Assembly (NCBI GenBank): GCA_007570945.1
Contig: RKSH01000222.1
Location: 1-23,305 of the forward strand
DNA: 23,305 nt
DNA from: Gammaproteobacteria bacterium
GTDB taxonomy: Bacteria > Pseudomonadota > Gammaproteobacteria > Arenicellales > Spongiicolonaceae
Direction of reading: 5' to 3'
Position numbers and translations under genes: made by a program. Numbering within the stretch: the stretch's first letter is position 1; every line of letters starts with the position of its first letter. A model generated the notes under the pieces. That model was not told where the DNA came from, did not search any database, and saw only the letters and a program-made list of their open reading frames with translations. Of this stretch, positions 14,022 to 21,825 are shown one piece after another.

Positions 14022-15341
14022 TTATACCACGCGGCCGGACAGTTGCGCAATAAATTTTTGCTGCACGCCGTCAAAGCCGCCGTTGCTCATGAACACCACG
14101 CAGTCGCCGCGGCGGGCCGTATTTTGCAGGGCGGCGAGCAGCGGGCCGGTTGCGGTTGCGGTGCCCAGTGGGCAAGGGAAGCCGGCCGGCGGCTCGCCGG
14201 GCCATAGCAGGAAAGCGTGGTCGGCGGCGGTGAAGGCGGCGGGCAGGGCGGTGCGGTGGACGCCGAGGCGCATGCTGTTGGAGCGCGGCTCAAACACCGC
14301 GATAAGACGGTCGTTGCCGCCGTCGCCGTGGAGGTGGATGGCGCGGGCGGCGGCAAGGGTGCGGGCGATGGCGGTGGGGTGGTGGGCGAAATCGTCCACC
14401 ACGCGGACGCCGCCGTGCACGCCCAGGTCCTCCATGCGGCGGCGCGGTGCGCGGAAGTCGGCGAGCGCCGCGGCGGCCTTGGCGGTGGTGATGCCAAGGG
14501 CCTCAGCGGCGGTGATGGCGGCGGCGGCGTTTTCGTGGTTGTGCGATCCGCCGAGTCGGCAGTGGACACGGTGACCGTGGACGGTGAAGTCGCCGATGTC
14601 GTCCCCGACGTCCACTGCAAACTTCTGCACGGCGCTCCAGCAGCCCAGGTCCAAAACCTCGGACAGCGTTTTGGAGAATCGGTTGACCACAACGGTGCCG
14701 GCGGCCGGGACGGTGCGGAGCAGATAATGGAATTGTTTCTGGATGTCGCCAAGATGGCCGTAGATGTCGGCGTGGTCAAATTCCAGGTTGAGCAGGACGG
14801 CGATGCGCGGCCGGTAGTGGATGAACTTCGGCCGCTTGTCAAAAAATGCGCTGTCGTATTCGTCGGCCTCCACCACAAACCACGCGCCGCCGCCGATGCG
14901 CGCCGAGGCCGCAAAATTGCCGGGCATGCCGCCGATTAAAAAACCCGGGGCAAGCCCGGCGCGCTGCAAAATCCACGTCAGCATGGCGGTGGTGGTGGTT
15001 TTGCCGTGGGTGCCGGCGACGGCAATCACCCGGCGGCCGGCCAGGATGTTTTCGGCCAGCCACTGCGGGCCGGAGGTGAGGGCGAGGCCGGCGTCCAGCG
15101 CGGCCTCCACCAGCGGGTTGCCGCGGCTCAGGGCGTTGCCGATGATGAGTTGGTCCGGCGGCGGGCGCAATTGCGCCGGGTCGTAGCCGCGGGTGAGGCT
15201 GATGTTGTGTGCGGCCAACAGGTCGCTGACCGGCGGGTAGACTTCACCGTCGCAACCGCCGACCTGCAGTCCCAACTCTTTGGCCAGCAGCGCGATGCCG
15301 GCCATGAAGACGCCGCCGATGCCGGCGATGTGAACGCGCAT
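14022..15341 (-). CDS. mpl: UDP-N-acetylmuramate:L-alanyl-gamma-D-glutamyl-meso-diaminopimelate ligase
   Basis: This is the cytoplasmic murein-recycling ligase, which attaches recovered tripeptide to UDP-MurNAc. It has 439 residues against about 457 in E. coli. The N-terminus MRVHIAGIGGVFMAGIALLAKELG matches Mpl rather than MurC, and so does YPPVSDLL. The ATP loop AGTHGKTTT lies at about residues 109-117. Other shared blocks are PGFLIGGMPGNF, EADEYDSAFFDKRPKF, LNLEFDHADIYG, DDFAHHPTAI and FEPRSNSM. It lies 3 bases downstream of the membrane-protein gene and 7 bases upstream of dsbA. Confidence 0.96.
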   Translation of the reverse strand: MRVHIAGIGGVFMAGIALLAKELGLQVGGCDGEVYPPVSDLLAAHNISLTRGYDPAQLRPPPDQLIIGNALSRGNPLVEAALDAGLALTSGPQWLAENILAGRRVIAVAGTHGKTTTTAMLTWILQRAGLAPGFLIGGMPGNFAASARIGGGAWFVVEADEYDSAFFDKRPKFIHYRPRIAVLLNLEFDHADIYGHLGDIQKQFHYLLRTVPAAGTVVVNRFSKTLSEVLDLGCWSAVQKFAVDVGDDIGDFTVHGHRVHCRLGGSHNHENAAAAITAAEALGITTAKAAAALADFRAPRRRMEDLGVHGGVRVVDDFAHHPTAIARTLAAARAIHLHGDGGNDRLIAVFEPRSNSMRLGVHRTALPAAFTAADHAFLLWPGEPPAGFPCPLGTATATGPLLAALQNTARRGDCVVFMSNGGFDGVQQKFIAQLSGRVV

Positions 15342-15344
15342 GAC

Positions 15345-15866
15345 TTAGTTTTCGGGCGGGGCAAAATCCAGCGCCGGCAGGCCGATGAAGGCGAGGCCGA
15401 TAATGCTGGTGGCAACGTTGCAGGCCACGGCGGTGAGCACCGCGCGGCCAAGGCTGAGGCCCAGGGCGTGGCGTATAATGGAAACGCACACCGCGAGGTA
15501 CCAGAAATCCACCGTCAGATGAATCCACAGTCCGGCGCCGCGGCCGGCCAGGCCGGCGGCCAGCAGCCAGCGCGACAACTCCAGCAGCACGCCGGCGCCG
15601 TAAAACGCGAACAGCGTCTGCCACCAGCGATCCTGCATGTTCTTGATGCGCAACAGCGCGCAGACCAGAAAGCCGAACACATAAACCCGCACCAGCGAGA
15701 ACATGACGTTGTCGGCCGGCGCGATGTAAACATTGTTGTGGTTGTTTGCGTACAAAAACGCGAACAGCAGCGACAGCAGCACCGCGCCGCCGGCTGAATA
15801 CGGCATGTCTTGCGGCCCGCGCCGGAAATACACCAACGCGGCCAATGTCTTGCTGAGTTCAACCAT
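15345..15866 (-). CDS. Inner-membrane protein of unknown function
   Basis: This 173-residue hydrophobic protein has about four to five predicted membrane segments. The clearest are near residues 25-42 (GAVLLSLLFAFLY), 56-72 (FSLVRVYVFGFLVCALL), 84-105 (TLFAFYGAGVLLELSRWLLAAG), 113-130 and 140-162. I do not recognise a family. Its stop is 3 bases before mpl, so it is likely to be the first gene of an operon with mpl and dsbA. Its start is only 17 bases from the divergent rnd start, so any promoter must lie inside rnd or overlap it. A role in envelope biogenesis is suggested only by position. Confidence 0.75.
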   Translation of the reverse strand: MVELSKTLAALVYFRRGPQDMPYSAGGAVLLSLLFAFLYANNHNNVYIAPADNVMFSLVRVYVFGFLVCALLRIKNMQDRWWQTLFAFYGAGVLLELSRWLLAAGLAGRGAGLWIHLTVDFWYLAVCVSIIRHALGLSLGRAVLTAVACNVATSIIGLAFIGLPALDFAPPEN

Positions 15867-15883
15867 GCGGCACGACTTAAAAA

Positions 15884-17023
15884 ATGATGAAAAGAAAACC
15901 GCAGTATAACCCCAATGCCGAACTGGTGGACCATCAGCCGGCGCTGGTGGATTTGTGCCGCGCCATTGGCGGCGGCGGCGAAGCGCTGATGCTGGATACC
16001 GAGTTCATGCGCGTGAACACGTATTATCCGCGGCTGTGTTTGGTGCAGGTGGCGTTTGGAACGACGGTTGCATGTGTGGATGTGCTGCGCTGCGACTCGT
16101 TGGCGCCGCTGGCGGATGTGATTTTGGAGGAGCGGAGGCTGAAAGTGATGCATTCGTGCCGCCAGGACCTGGAGATTTTGCACCTCGCCCTGGGACGCGC
16201 GCCGGCGCCGGTGTTTGACACCCAGCTCGCCGCCACCGCGGCCGGCCACGGCGACCAAATCGGCTACGCCGCTCTGGTGCATGAGCTGTTGCAAGTGAAA
16301 CTGGAAAAATCCGCGCAGCGCACCGACTGGAGCAGGCGCCCGCTGAGCGGCGCGCAGGTGCGCTATGCGCTGGACGACGTTCGTTACCTTGCGGCCATGT
16401 TTGCGCGCCTGCGCATCGAGCTGGGGCGGCGCGGGCGGCTGGCCTGGGTGGAGGAGGACTGCGCCGCGCTTAGTGACGATGCGCTGCACGACATGAACGC
16501 CGCCGGCGCCTGGCTGCGCGGCGTGCGGCGGTTGGGCGCCGGGCTGGATGTGCAAAAGCAGCAAGTGCTGAAACACCTCGCCGAGTGGCGCGAGGAAACC
16601 GCGCGCCGCGCCGACCGGCCGCGGGAGTGGATTGTGGACAATGCCGCGCTGGCGGCCATGGCGCGCAACCCGCCGCGCACGTTGAAGGAACTGGCGGCGC
16701 TGAAGGTTGTGCCGCCGCGCACATTGCGGCGGCGCGGCGATGCGCTGGTGCGCGCGGTGGACCGCGGCCTGCGCGCGGCGCCGGTGGCGGTGTGGAAAAC
16801 CGAGTCGCCCATGAGCGCGCGGCAGAAAAAATTGTTTCACCGCTGCCGCGATTTTCTCGCCGCGCATTGTGAGCGCCATGCGGTGCCGGCGCCGTTGGTG
16901 GCGACGGTGGACGACCTTAAGAATTTCGCCCGCGGCCGCCGCGACCTGGCGCTGTTGCGCGGCTGGCGCCATGATTTCGCCGGCCGGCGGATGGAGCGGA
17001 TGGCGTATAATGCGCGGCCGTAA
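15884..17023 (+). CDS. rnd: Ribonuclease D
   Basis: This is a 3'-5' exoribonuclease trimming tRNA and other small RNA precursors in the cytoplasm. It has 379 residues, near the usual 375. The DEDDy residues can be placed: Asp38 and Glu40 (LDTEFMR), Asp95 (HSCRQDLE), and Tyr161 with Asp165 (YALDDVRYL). An HRDC domain follows (about 220-300: REWIVDNAALAAMARNPP, LKELAALKVVPP), and a second HRDC-like stretch lies near the C-terminus. ATG 15884 and ATG 15887 are both possible starts. A perfect TATAAT (17006-17011) inside the last codons may serve the next gene. Confidence 0.95.
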   Translation: MMKRKPQYNPNAELVDHQPALVDLCRAIGGGGEALMLDTEFMRVNTYYPRLCLVQVAFGTTVACVDVLRCDSLAPLADVILEERRLKVMHSCRQDLEILHLALGRAPAPVFDTQLAATAAGHGDQIGYAALVHELLQVKLEKSAQRTDWSRRPLSGAQVRYALDDVRYLAAMFARLRIELGRRGRLAWVEEDCAALSDDALHDMNAAGAWLRGVRRLGAGLDVQKQQVLKHLAEWREETARRADRPREWIVDNAALAAMARNPPRTLKELAALKVVPPRTLRRRGDALVRAVDRGLRAAPVAVWKTESPMSARQKKLFHRCRDFLAAHCERHAVPAPLVATVDDLKNFARGRRDLALLRGWRHDFAGRRMERMAYNARP

Positions 17024-17056
17024 ACAGCCTACTCGCGACCGCCGGAGGAAAGTGCA

Positions 17057-17905
17057 ATGCGGGCCATTCTTGTTCCCTACCACGACTTTGACAGCAGCGC
17101 GCCGTCGCTGGACCTCGCGCTGGCGGTGGTGCGCGCCGCCGGCGGCAACCGCGGTTTCATCCAGGGAATGCATGTCAAACAGCAACTGCCGGTGATTGCG
17201 GGCGAGGGAATCACCCTGCCCGGCGACTACATCGCGCAACTGGGCGAGCAGAGCGAGGCGCAGGCGAAGAAGTCACGTGCGGACTTCGTGCGCCAGGCCG
17301 GCGAGCTGGGTTTGCGCGAGGGCGAAGTGGACTCCGCAGCCGCGGAAACGGTGTACTCATGGCGCGAGTTTGAAGGCGCGGAGATGCAAATCATCGGCGA
17401 ATACAGCCGGCTGTTCGACGCCGTCGCGTTGTCGCGCACGCCGGGGCTGGTGGACTGGCGGACGGTGTGCGAGGCGGCGTTGTTTGAAAGCGGCCGCCCG
17501 GTGCTGCTCGCCGGCGCGCGGCCGCCCGGTGACATTCTGCACCGGGTGGTGTTGGTGTGGAACCGCAGCACCGAAACCGCGCGCACCGCGGCCATGACGG
17601 TGAACCTGTTGCGCGCCGCCGCCCGGGTGATGGTGCTTGAGGTGCACGGCGCCACGGTGTCGGGCCCCGACGGCAAAACCCTGTGCGCGCATTTGGTGGG
17701 GGATGGCGTCAAGGCCGAGTTGCGCGAAATGGAACTCGGCGACGCGCAGCCCGGCGCCGCCATCTTAAAAGCGGCCGGCGAGTTCAACGCCACGTTATTA
17801 ATCAAGGGCGCCTACACCCACAGCCGCCTGCGCCAGTTGATTTTCGGCGGCGCCACCAGGGAAGTCATCGACCAGGCCGGGATTCCGCTGCTCCTTGCGC
17901 ATTAG
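17057..17905 (+). CDS. Universal stress protein family protein (tandem domain)
   Basis: This is a 282-residue UspA-like cytoplasmic protein. The N-terminal half is divergent. The C-terminal half has the typical ending LLIKGAYTHSRLRQLIFGGATREVIDQAGIPLLLAH (about 247-282), where the G-x-H-S-R segment normally contacts nucleotide. Such proteins bind ATP or other ligands under stress, but the exact role cannot be stated. The start is supported by GGAGG at 17044-17048, 8 bases before ATG. TATAAT at 17006-17011 may be its -10, but no -35 is visible. djlA follows 12 bases later. Confidence 0.9.
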   Translation: MRAILVPYHDFDSSAPSLDLALAVVRAAGGNRGFIQGMHVKQQLPVIAGEGITLPGDYIAQLGEQSEAQAKKSRADFVRQAGELGLREGEVDSAAAETVYSWREFEGAEMQIIGEYSRLFDAVALSRTPGLVDWRTVCEAALFESGRPVLLAGARPPGDILHRVVLVWNRSTETARTAAMTVNLLRAAARVMVLEVHGATVSGPDGKTLCAHLVGDGVKAELREMELGDAQPGAAILKAAGEFNATLLIKGAYTHSRLRQLIFGGATREVIDQAGIPLLLAH

Positions 17906-17917
17906 GCTTCACCGCTG

Positions 17918-18682
17918 ATGTCCTGGTGGGGCAAAATTATCGGCGGCACGTTCGGCTTCATGTTGGGCGGACCGTTGGGCGCCATGCTTGGCGCCGCTGT
18001 CGGCCATCAATTTGACCGTGGCCTGGGTGGCGCGGCCGGGCCGGTGCAGCACCGCATTCAGGCGGCTTTTTTCACCGCGACTTTTTCGGTCATGGGCCAT
18101 ATCGCCAAGGCTGACGGGCGCGTGTCGCGCGAGGAAATTGCCGTGGCCGAAAATGTGATGGCGCAAATGCGCTTGGACGCCGCGCAACGCGAAGCCGCGC
18201 GCAACCTGTTTAACGAGGGCAAGGCGGACGATTTTGCGCTGGACGAAGTGCTGGAACAGTTCCGCGCCGAATGCCGCCGCCGCACCAGTTTGATTTTGAT
18301 GTTCATGGAAATTCAGGCGCACGCGGCGTGGGCTGACGGGCGGCTGGACCCGGCCGAGAACCGCATCCTCGGCCGGGTGGCGCAAGTCCTCGGCGTGGAC
18401 CGCCGGACGCTGGAGCAAATTCTCAGCAGTGTGCAATACGCCGCCGCCGGCGGCGCGCAGGAAGCGGCGCGCGACATCGGTGAAGACTACAAAATTCTCG
18501 GCGTGCCGCGCAACGCCGATGACGACGCCGTCAAGCGCGCCTACCGCAAGTTAATGAACCGCAACCATCCGGACAAACTGGTGGCCAAAGGAATGCCGGA
18601 AGAAATGGTGCGCGTGGCAACGGAAAAAACGCAAAAAATTAAACTCGCCTACGAGAGAATTAAAAAATCCCGGCGCCGCTGA
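17918..18682 (+). CDS. djlA: Co-chaperone DjlA (membrane-anchored J-domain protein)
   Basis: DjlA stimulates the DnaK chaperone at the inner membrane. The 254-residue protein has the N-terminal glycine-rich membrane segment (GKIIGGTFGFMLGGPLGAMLGAAVGHQFD), which in DjlA also drives dimerisation. A TerB-like domain follows (about 45-175; GHIAKADGRVSREEI and AHAAWADGRLDPAEN are its paired acidic repeats). The C-terminal J domain (188-254) has HPD at 217-219 within NRNHPDKLVAKGMP. ATG 17918 gives the canonical MSWWGKIIGG start. It ends 16 bases before the converging glycerate kinase gene. The gap has GC-rich inverted sequence but no T run. Confidence 0.96.
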   Translation: MSWWGKIIGGTFGFMLGGPLGAMLGAAVGHQFDRGLGGAAGPVQHRIQAAFFTATFSVMGHIAKADGRVSREEIAVAENVMAQMRLDAAQREAARNLFNEGKADDFALDEVLEQFRAECRRRTSLILMFMEIQAHAAWADGRLDPAENRILGRVAQVLGVDRRTLEQILSSVQYAAAGGAQEAARDIGEDYKILGVPRNADDDAVKRAYRKLMNRNHPDKLVAKGMPEEMVRVATEKTQKIKLAYERIKKSRRR

Positions 18683-18698
18683 GCCGCCGCCCGCGCCC

Positions 18699-20003
18699 TC
18701 ACCCCCACCAGCCGGCGGCGCGGAAGTCGTTTACATTGGTGCCGGTGGGCCCGCACGCCACCAAGTCGCCGAGCCGCGCAAAAAAACCGTGAGCATCGTT
18801 GTCGTCCAGATGTCGTTGCGCGCACATGCCGAGTTGGCGCGCCCGCGCCAACGTGTCCGGCCCGGTGATTGCGCCGGCGTTGTCCTCGCTGCCGTCGAGG
18901 CCGTCGGTGTCGCAGGCCAGCGCGTAAACGCCGGGCTGGCCGGCCAGGGCAATGGTGAGGGCGAGCAGATATTCGGCGTTGCGCCCGCCGCGGCCGCCGC
19001 CTCGAACGGTGACGGTGGTTTCGCCGCCGGAGAGCAGCGCCAGCGGCGCATCACCCGGTTTTTTCCGCTGCGCGATGTTGCGGATGATGTCGGCGTGCAG
19101 CCGGCCCAGGTCACGCGCCTCGCCTTGCAAATCGTCACCGAGAATTTGGGTTTTGATTTGCATTTCTTTTGCGCATCGCGCCGCCGCCTGCAATGCCGTT
19201 GCCGCCGCTGCGGCGATGGTGTATTCCGCCTCGCATCCGGTGAACTCTTCGGGGAACGGCGTTTCCCATTCGCCGCGCCGCAGTTTTTTGTGCGCGACCT
19301 CGGGAATGGGGATGCCGTAACGGTTCACGACCGCAAGCGCATCGGCCGCGCTGGTGGGGTCGGCGACGGTGGGGCCGGAGGCAATCACCGCCGGGTCATC
19401 GCCGGGCACATCGGAAATGCTCAGCGTGTGCACCCGCGCCGGAAAACAGCGGCGCGCCAGTTGTCCGCCCTTCACCGTCGACAGATGCTTGCGCACGCAA
19501 TTGATTTCGGCAATGGGCGCGCCGGCGCGCAGCAGCGCGCGGTGAATGTTTTGTTTGTCGGCGAGAGTGAGGCCCTCGGCCGGGGCGCACAACAGCGACG
19601 AGCCGCCGCCGGAGATTAATATCAGCGCGAGATCATTCGGCGAAAAATTTTGCGCATGGCGCAGAATTGTTCTGGTGGCGGCGATGCAGGATTGGTCCGG
19701 CACCGGATGCGCGGCCTCAAACACGGCGATTTTTTCGCAGGCGATGGCGTGGCCGCGGCGGGTGACCACGGCGCCGCTCAGGTCGCGGATGCCGCGCTCC
19801 CCCAGGCATTGCTCCGCCACCCGCGCCATGCCGGCCGCCGCCTTGCCGGCGCCGAGCACCACCGTGCGTCCGGCCGGCGGCGCGATGCCGGCGAGGCGGC
19901 CGGGCAGGCATGCCTCCGGTGCCGCAGCCCGCACCGCGCAATCAAACAAACGGCGCAACGCCGCGTGCGGGTTTTTCGCCGACTCCGCTCGTGCCGCGCC
20001 CAT
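18699..20003 (-). CDS. Glycerate 2-kinase (GckA/TtuD family)
   Basis: This is a 434-residue member of the MOFRL/DUF4147 family, which phosphorylates glycerate to 2-phosphoglycerate. Some members were earlier called hydroxypyruvate reductase. The N-terminal domain shows VLGAGKAAAGMA and the glycine/serine loop LISGGGSSLLCAPAEG. The middle has CVRKHLSTVKGGQLAR and LSISDVPGDDPAVIASGPT. The MOFRL part has LLSGGETTVTVRGGGRGGRNAEYLLAL and ACDTDGLDGSEDNAGA. The start MGAARAESAK at 20003 was chosen because the 26 extra upstream codons run through the likely promoter. It may serve glycerate, glyoxylate or serine-type carbon metabolism. Confidence 0.92.
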   Translation of the reverse strand: MGAARAESAKNPHAALRRLFDCAVRAAAPEACLPGRLAGIAPPAGRTVVLGAGKAAAGMARVAEQCLGERGIRDLSGAVVTRRGHAIACEKIAVFEAAHPVPDQSCIAATRTILRHAQNFSPNDLALILISGGGSSLLCAPAEGLTLADKQNIHRALLRAGAPIAEINCVRKHLSTVKGGQLARRCFPARVHTLSISDVPGDDPAVIASGPTVADPTSAADALAVVNRYGIPIPEVAHKKLRRGEWETPFPEEFTGCEAEYTIAAAAATALQAAARCAKEMQIKTQILGDDLQGEARDLGRLHADIIRNIAQRKKPGDAPLALLSGGETTVTVRGGGRGGRNAEYLLALTIALAGQPGVYALACDTDGLDGSEDNAGAITGPDTLARARQLGMCAQRHLDDNDAHGFFARLGDLVACGPTGTNVNDFRAAGWWG

Positions 20004-20009
20004 CAAAAC

Positions 20010-20040
20010 ATTTTCACACCGCGCAAAACTAATGTAAACT
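20010..20040. promoter_or_regulatory. Possible divergent promoters between glycerate kinase and acyl-CoA dehydrogenase
   Basis: On the reverse strand TTTACA (20033-20038) and GAAAAT (20010-20015) are 17 bases apart. They would start transcription almost at the kinase ATG, giving a nearly leaderless message. On the forward strand TTTTCA (20011-20016) and TAAACT (20035-20040) are 18 bases apart and could serve the dehydrogenase. Both are only about 4-5 of 6 matches in the one AT-rich patch of the 88-base gap. Confidence 0.28.
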
Positions 20041-20091
20041 TTCCACAACAGCCCGGCCGCCGCGCCCCATCGACCACGCAATTAAAAAAAA

Positions 20092-21822
20092 ATGTACACC
20101 GCGCCCATTGCCGACATGGAGTTTGTTCTGAACGAACTCGCCGGCCTGCCGGAAATCGCAAAACTTCCCGGTTATGAAGACGCGACGCCGGACCTGGTTA
20201 GGAACGTGCTGGAGGAGTCGGCAAAAATTTCCGCCGAAGTTCTCGCGCCGCTTAACCGCGTGGGCGACACCGAAGGCGTGCGCCTTGTCGACGGCGCGGT
20301 GCAAACACCGGGCGGCTGGCGTGATGCGTACCGGACGTTTATCGCCGGCGGCTGGAACAGTCTGCCTTTTGCGCCGCAGCACGGCGGCCACGGTTTGCCG
20401 TGGCTGGTGGCGACCGCGGTGCAGGAAATGTGGCACGCGGCGAACATGGCATTCGGTTTGTGTCCGTTGCTGACGCAGTGTGCGGCCGATGCCATTGCGC
20501 TGCACGGTGACGACCGCCAGCGCGCGGTGTTTTTGCCGAAGATGGTGGGCGGCGAATGGAGCGGCACCATGAACCTCACCGAACCGCAGGCCGGCTCCGA
20601 CCTGGGCGCGCTGAAAACCACGGCGCGGCGCAATGGTGACCATTATTTAATTCGCGGGCAGAAAATATTCATCACCTACGGCGAGCATGACCTGGTGGAA
20701 AACATTGTGCACCTGGTTCTCGCCCGCACCCCCGACGCGCCCGAGGGCGTCAAGGGAATTTCCCTTTTCATCGTGCCGAAATTTGTGCCCGCGGCGGACG
20801 GCGGCATCGGCGAGCGCAACGATTTGCGCTGCGTTTCCCTGGAGCACAAACTCGGCATCCACGGCAGCCCCACCGCGCTGATGTCCTACGGCGATGACGG
20901 CGGCGCCGTCGGCTATCTGGTCGGCGAGGAAAACCGCGGGCTGGAATACATGTTCAGCATGATGAATCTGGCGCGCCACACCGTCGGCCTGGAAGGCGTC
21001 GCCATCGCCGAGCGCTCCTACCAGCAGGCGCTTGCCTACGCCAAAGAGCGGGTGCAGGGCCGGGCCTCGGGTCGCGAGCGCGTCACCATCATTCACCACC
21101 CCGATGTCAAGCGCATGCTGCTGGCCATGAAGTCGCAGATTGAGGCGATGCGCGCGCTGGCCTTCACCGCCGCGGCCGGTTTTGATTTGTGGCGCCGCCA
21201 TCCGGACCAGGACCGGCGCGCCGCCGCTGGCCGGCGGGTGGAGTTGCTGACGCCGATTGTCAAAGGCTGGTGCACCGAAACCGGCACCGAGTTGACCTCC
21301 ATCGGCGTGCAAGTGCACGGCGGCATGGGTTTCATTGAGGAAACCGGCGCCGCCCAGCACTACCGCGACGCGCGCATCACCGCGATTTACGAAGGCACCA
21401 CCGGCATCCAAGCCGGCGACCTGTTGGGGCGCAAATTGCTGCGCGACAAGGGTGCCGCCGCCGCCGAGTTGATGGCGGAAATGCGCGGCGAGGGTGAGGC
21501 TGACGATGCCTTGGGCGAGGCGGTGGGCGCATTGGATGAGGCGACACAATATCTTCTGCGCGAGGATTTGGCGCGCGGCTTGGCGGTGTCGGCGCCCTAC
21601 CTGCGCCTGTGGGGCGTCACCGTCGGCGGCTGGCTGATGTTCCGCGCCGCCAAAATCGCCGCGCGCCGGGCCGGGGAAGGGGGCGGTGATGGTGTTTTTT
21701 ACCGTGAAAAAATCAACACTGCCGAGTTTTACGCCGCTCACATCCTGCCGCAGGCGCGCGCGCTGGCGGTGACTGTGGTAAAAGGGGCGGCAAGCGTGGG
21801 CGCGTTTGGCGCGGGCGGTTGA
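20092..21822 (+). CDS. Acyl-CoA dehydrogenase, long DmdC/AcdA-like type
   Basis: This FAD enzyme oxidises an acyl-CoA to the 2,3-enoyl-CoA. At 576 residues it belongs to the long class with an extra C-terminal domain, which includes 3-methylthiopropionyl-CoA dehydrogenase (DmdC). Visible are MNLTEPQAGSDLGALKT (FAD/substrate region), GISLFIVPKF, the LGIHGSPT block and QVHGGMGFIEETG. The likely catalytic base is Glu434 in IYEGTTGIQAGDLLGRK. No ribosome-binding site precedes ATG 20092; the leader is A-rich. The acyl substrate cannot be decided from sequence. A DMSP-pathway role is possible but no other dmd gene is visible. The RM gene begins 3 bases after its stop. Confidence 0.92.
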   Translation: MYTAPIADMEFVLNELAGLPEIAKLPGYEDATPDLVRNVLEESAKISAEVLAPLNRVGDTEGVRLVDGAVQTPGGWRDAYRTFIAGGWNSLPFAPQHGGHGLPWLVATAVQEMWHAANMAFGLCPLLTQCAADAIALHGDDRQRAVFLPKMVGGEWSGTMNLTEPQAGSDLGALKTTARRNGDHYLIRGQKIFITYGEHDLVENIVHLVLARTPDAPEGVKGISLFIVPKFVPAADGGIGERNDLRCVSLEHKLGIHGSPTALMSYGDDGGAVGYLVGEENRGLEYMFSMMNLARHTVGLEGVAIAERSYQQALAYAKERVQGRASGRERVTIIHHPDVKRMLLAMKSQIEAMRALAFTAAAGFDLWRRHPDQDRRAAAGRRVELLTPIVKGWCTETGTELTSIGVQVHGGMGFIEETGAAQHYRDARITAIYEGTTGIQAGDLLGRKLLRDKGAAAAELMAEMRGEGEADDALGEAVGALDEATQYLLREDLARGLAVSAPYLRLWGVTVGGWLMFRAAKIAARRAGEGGGDGVFYREKINTAEFYAAHILPQARALAVTVVKGAASVGAFGAGG

Positions 21823-21825
21823 AAA

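Noticed and set aside
15473..15478. TATAAT-like sequence on the forward strand inside the membrane-protein gene
   Set aside because: No -35 at a proper distance, and no forward gene starts nearby.
20647..21741. Long reverse-strand open frame opposite the acyl-CoA dehydrogenase
   Set aside because: No recognisable domain, composition typical of antisense frames, and the forward gene is certain.
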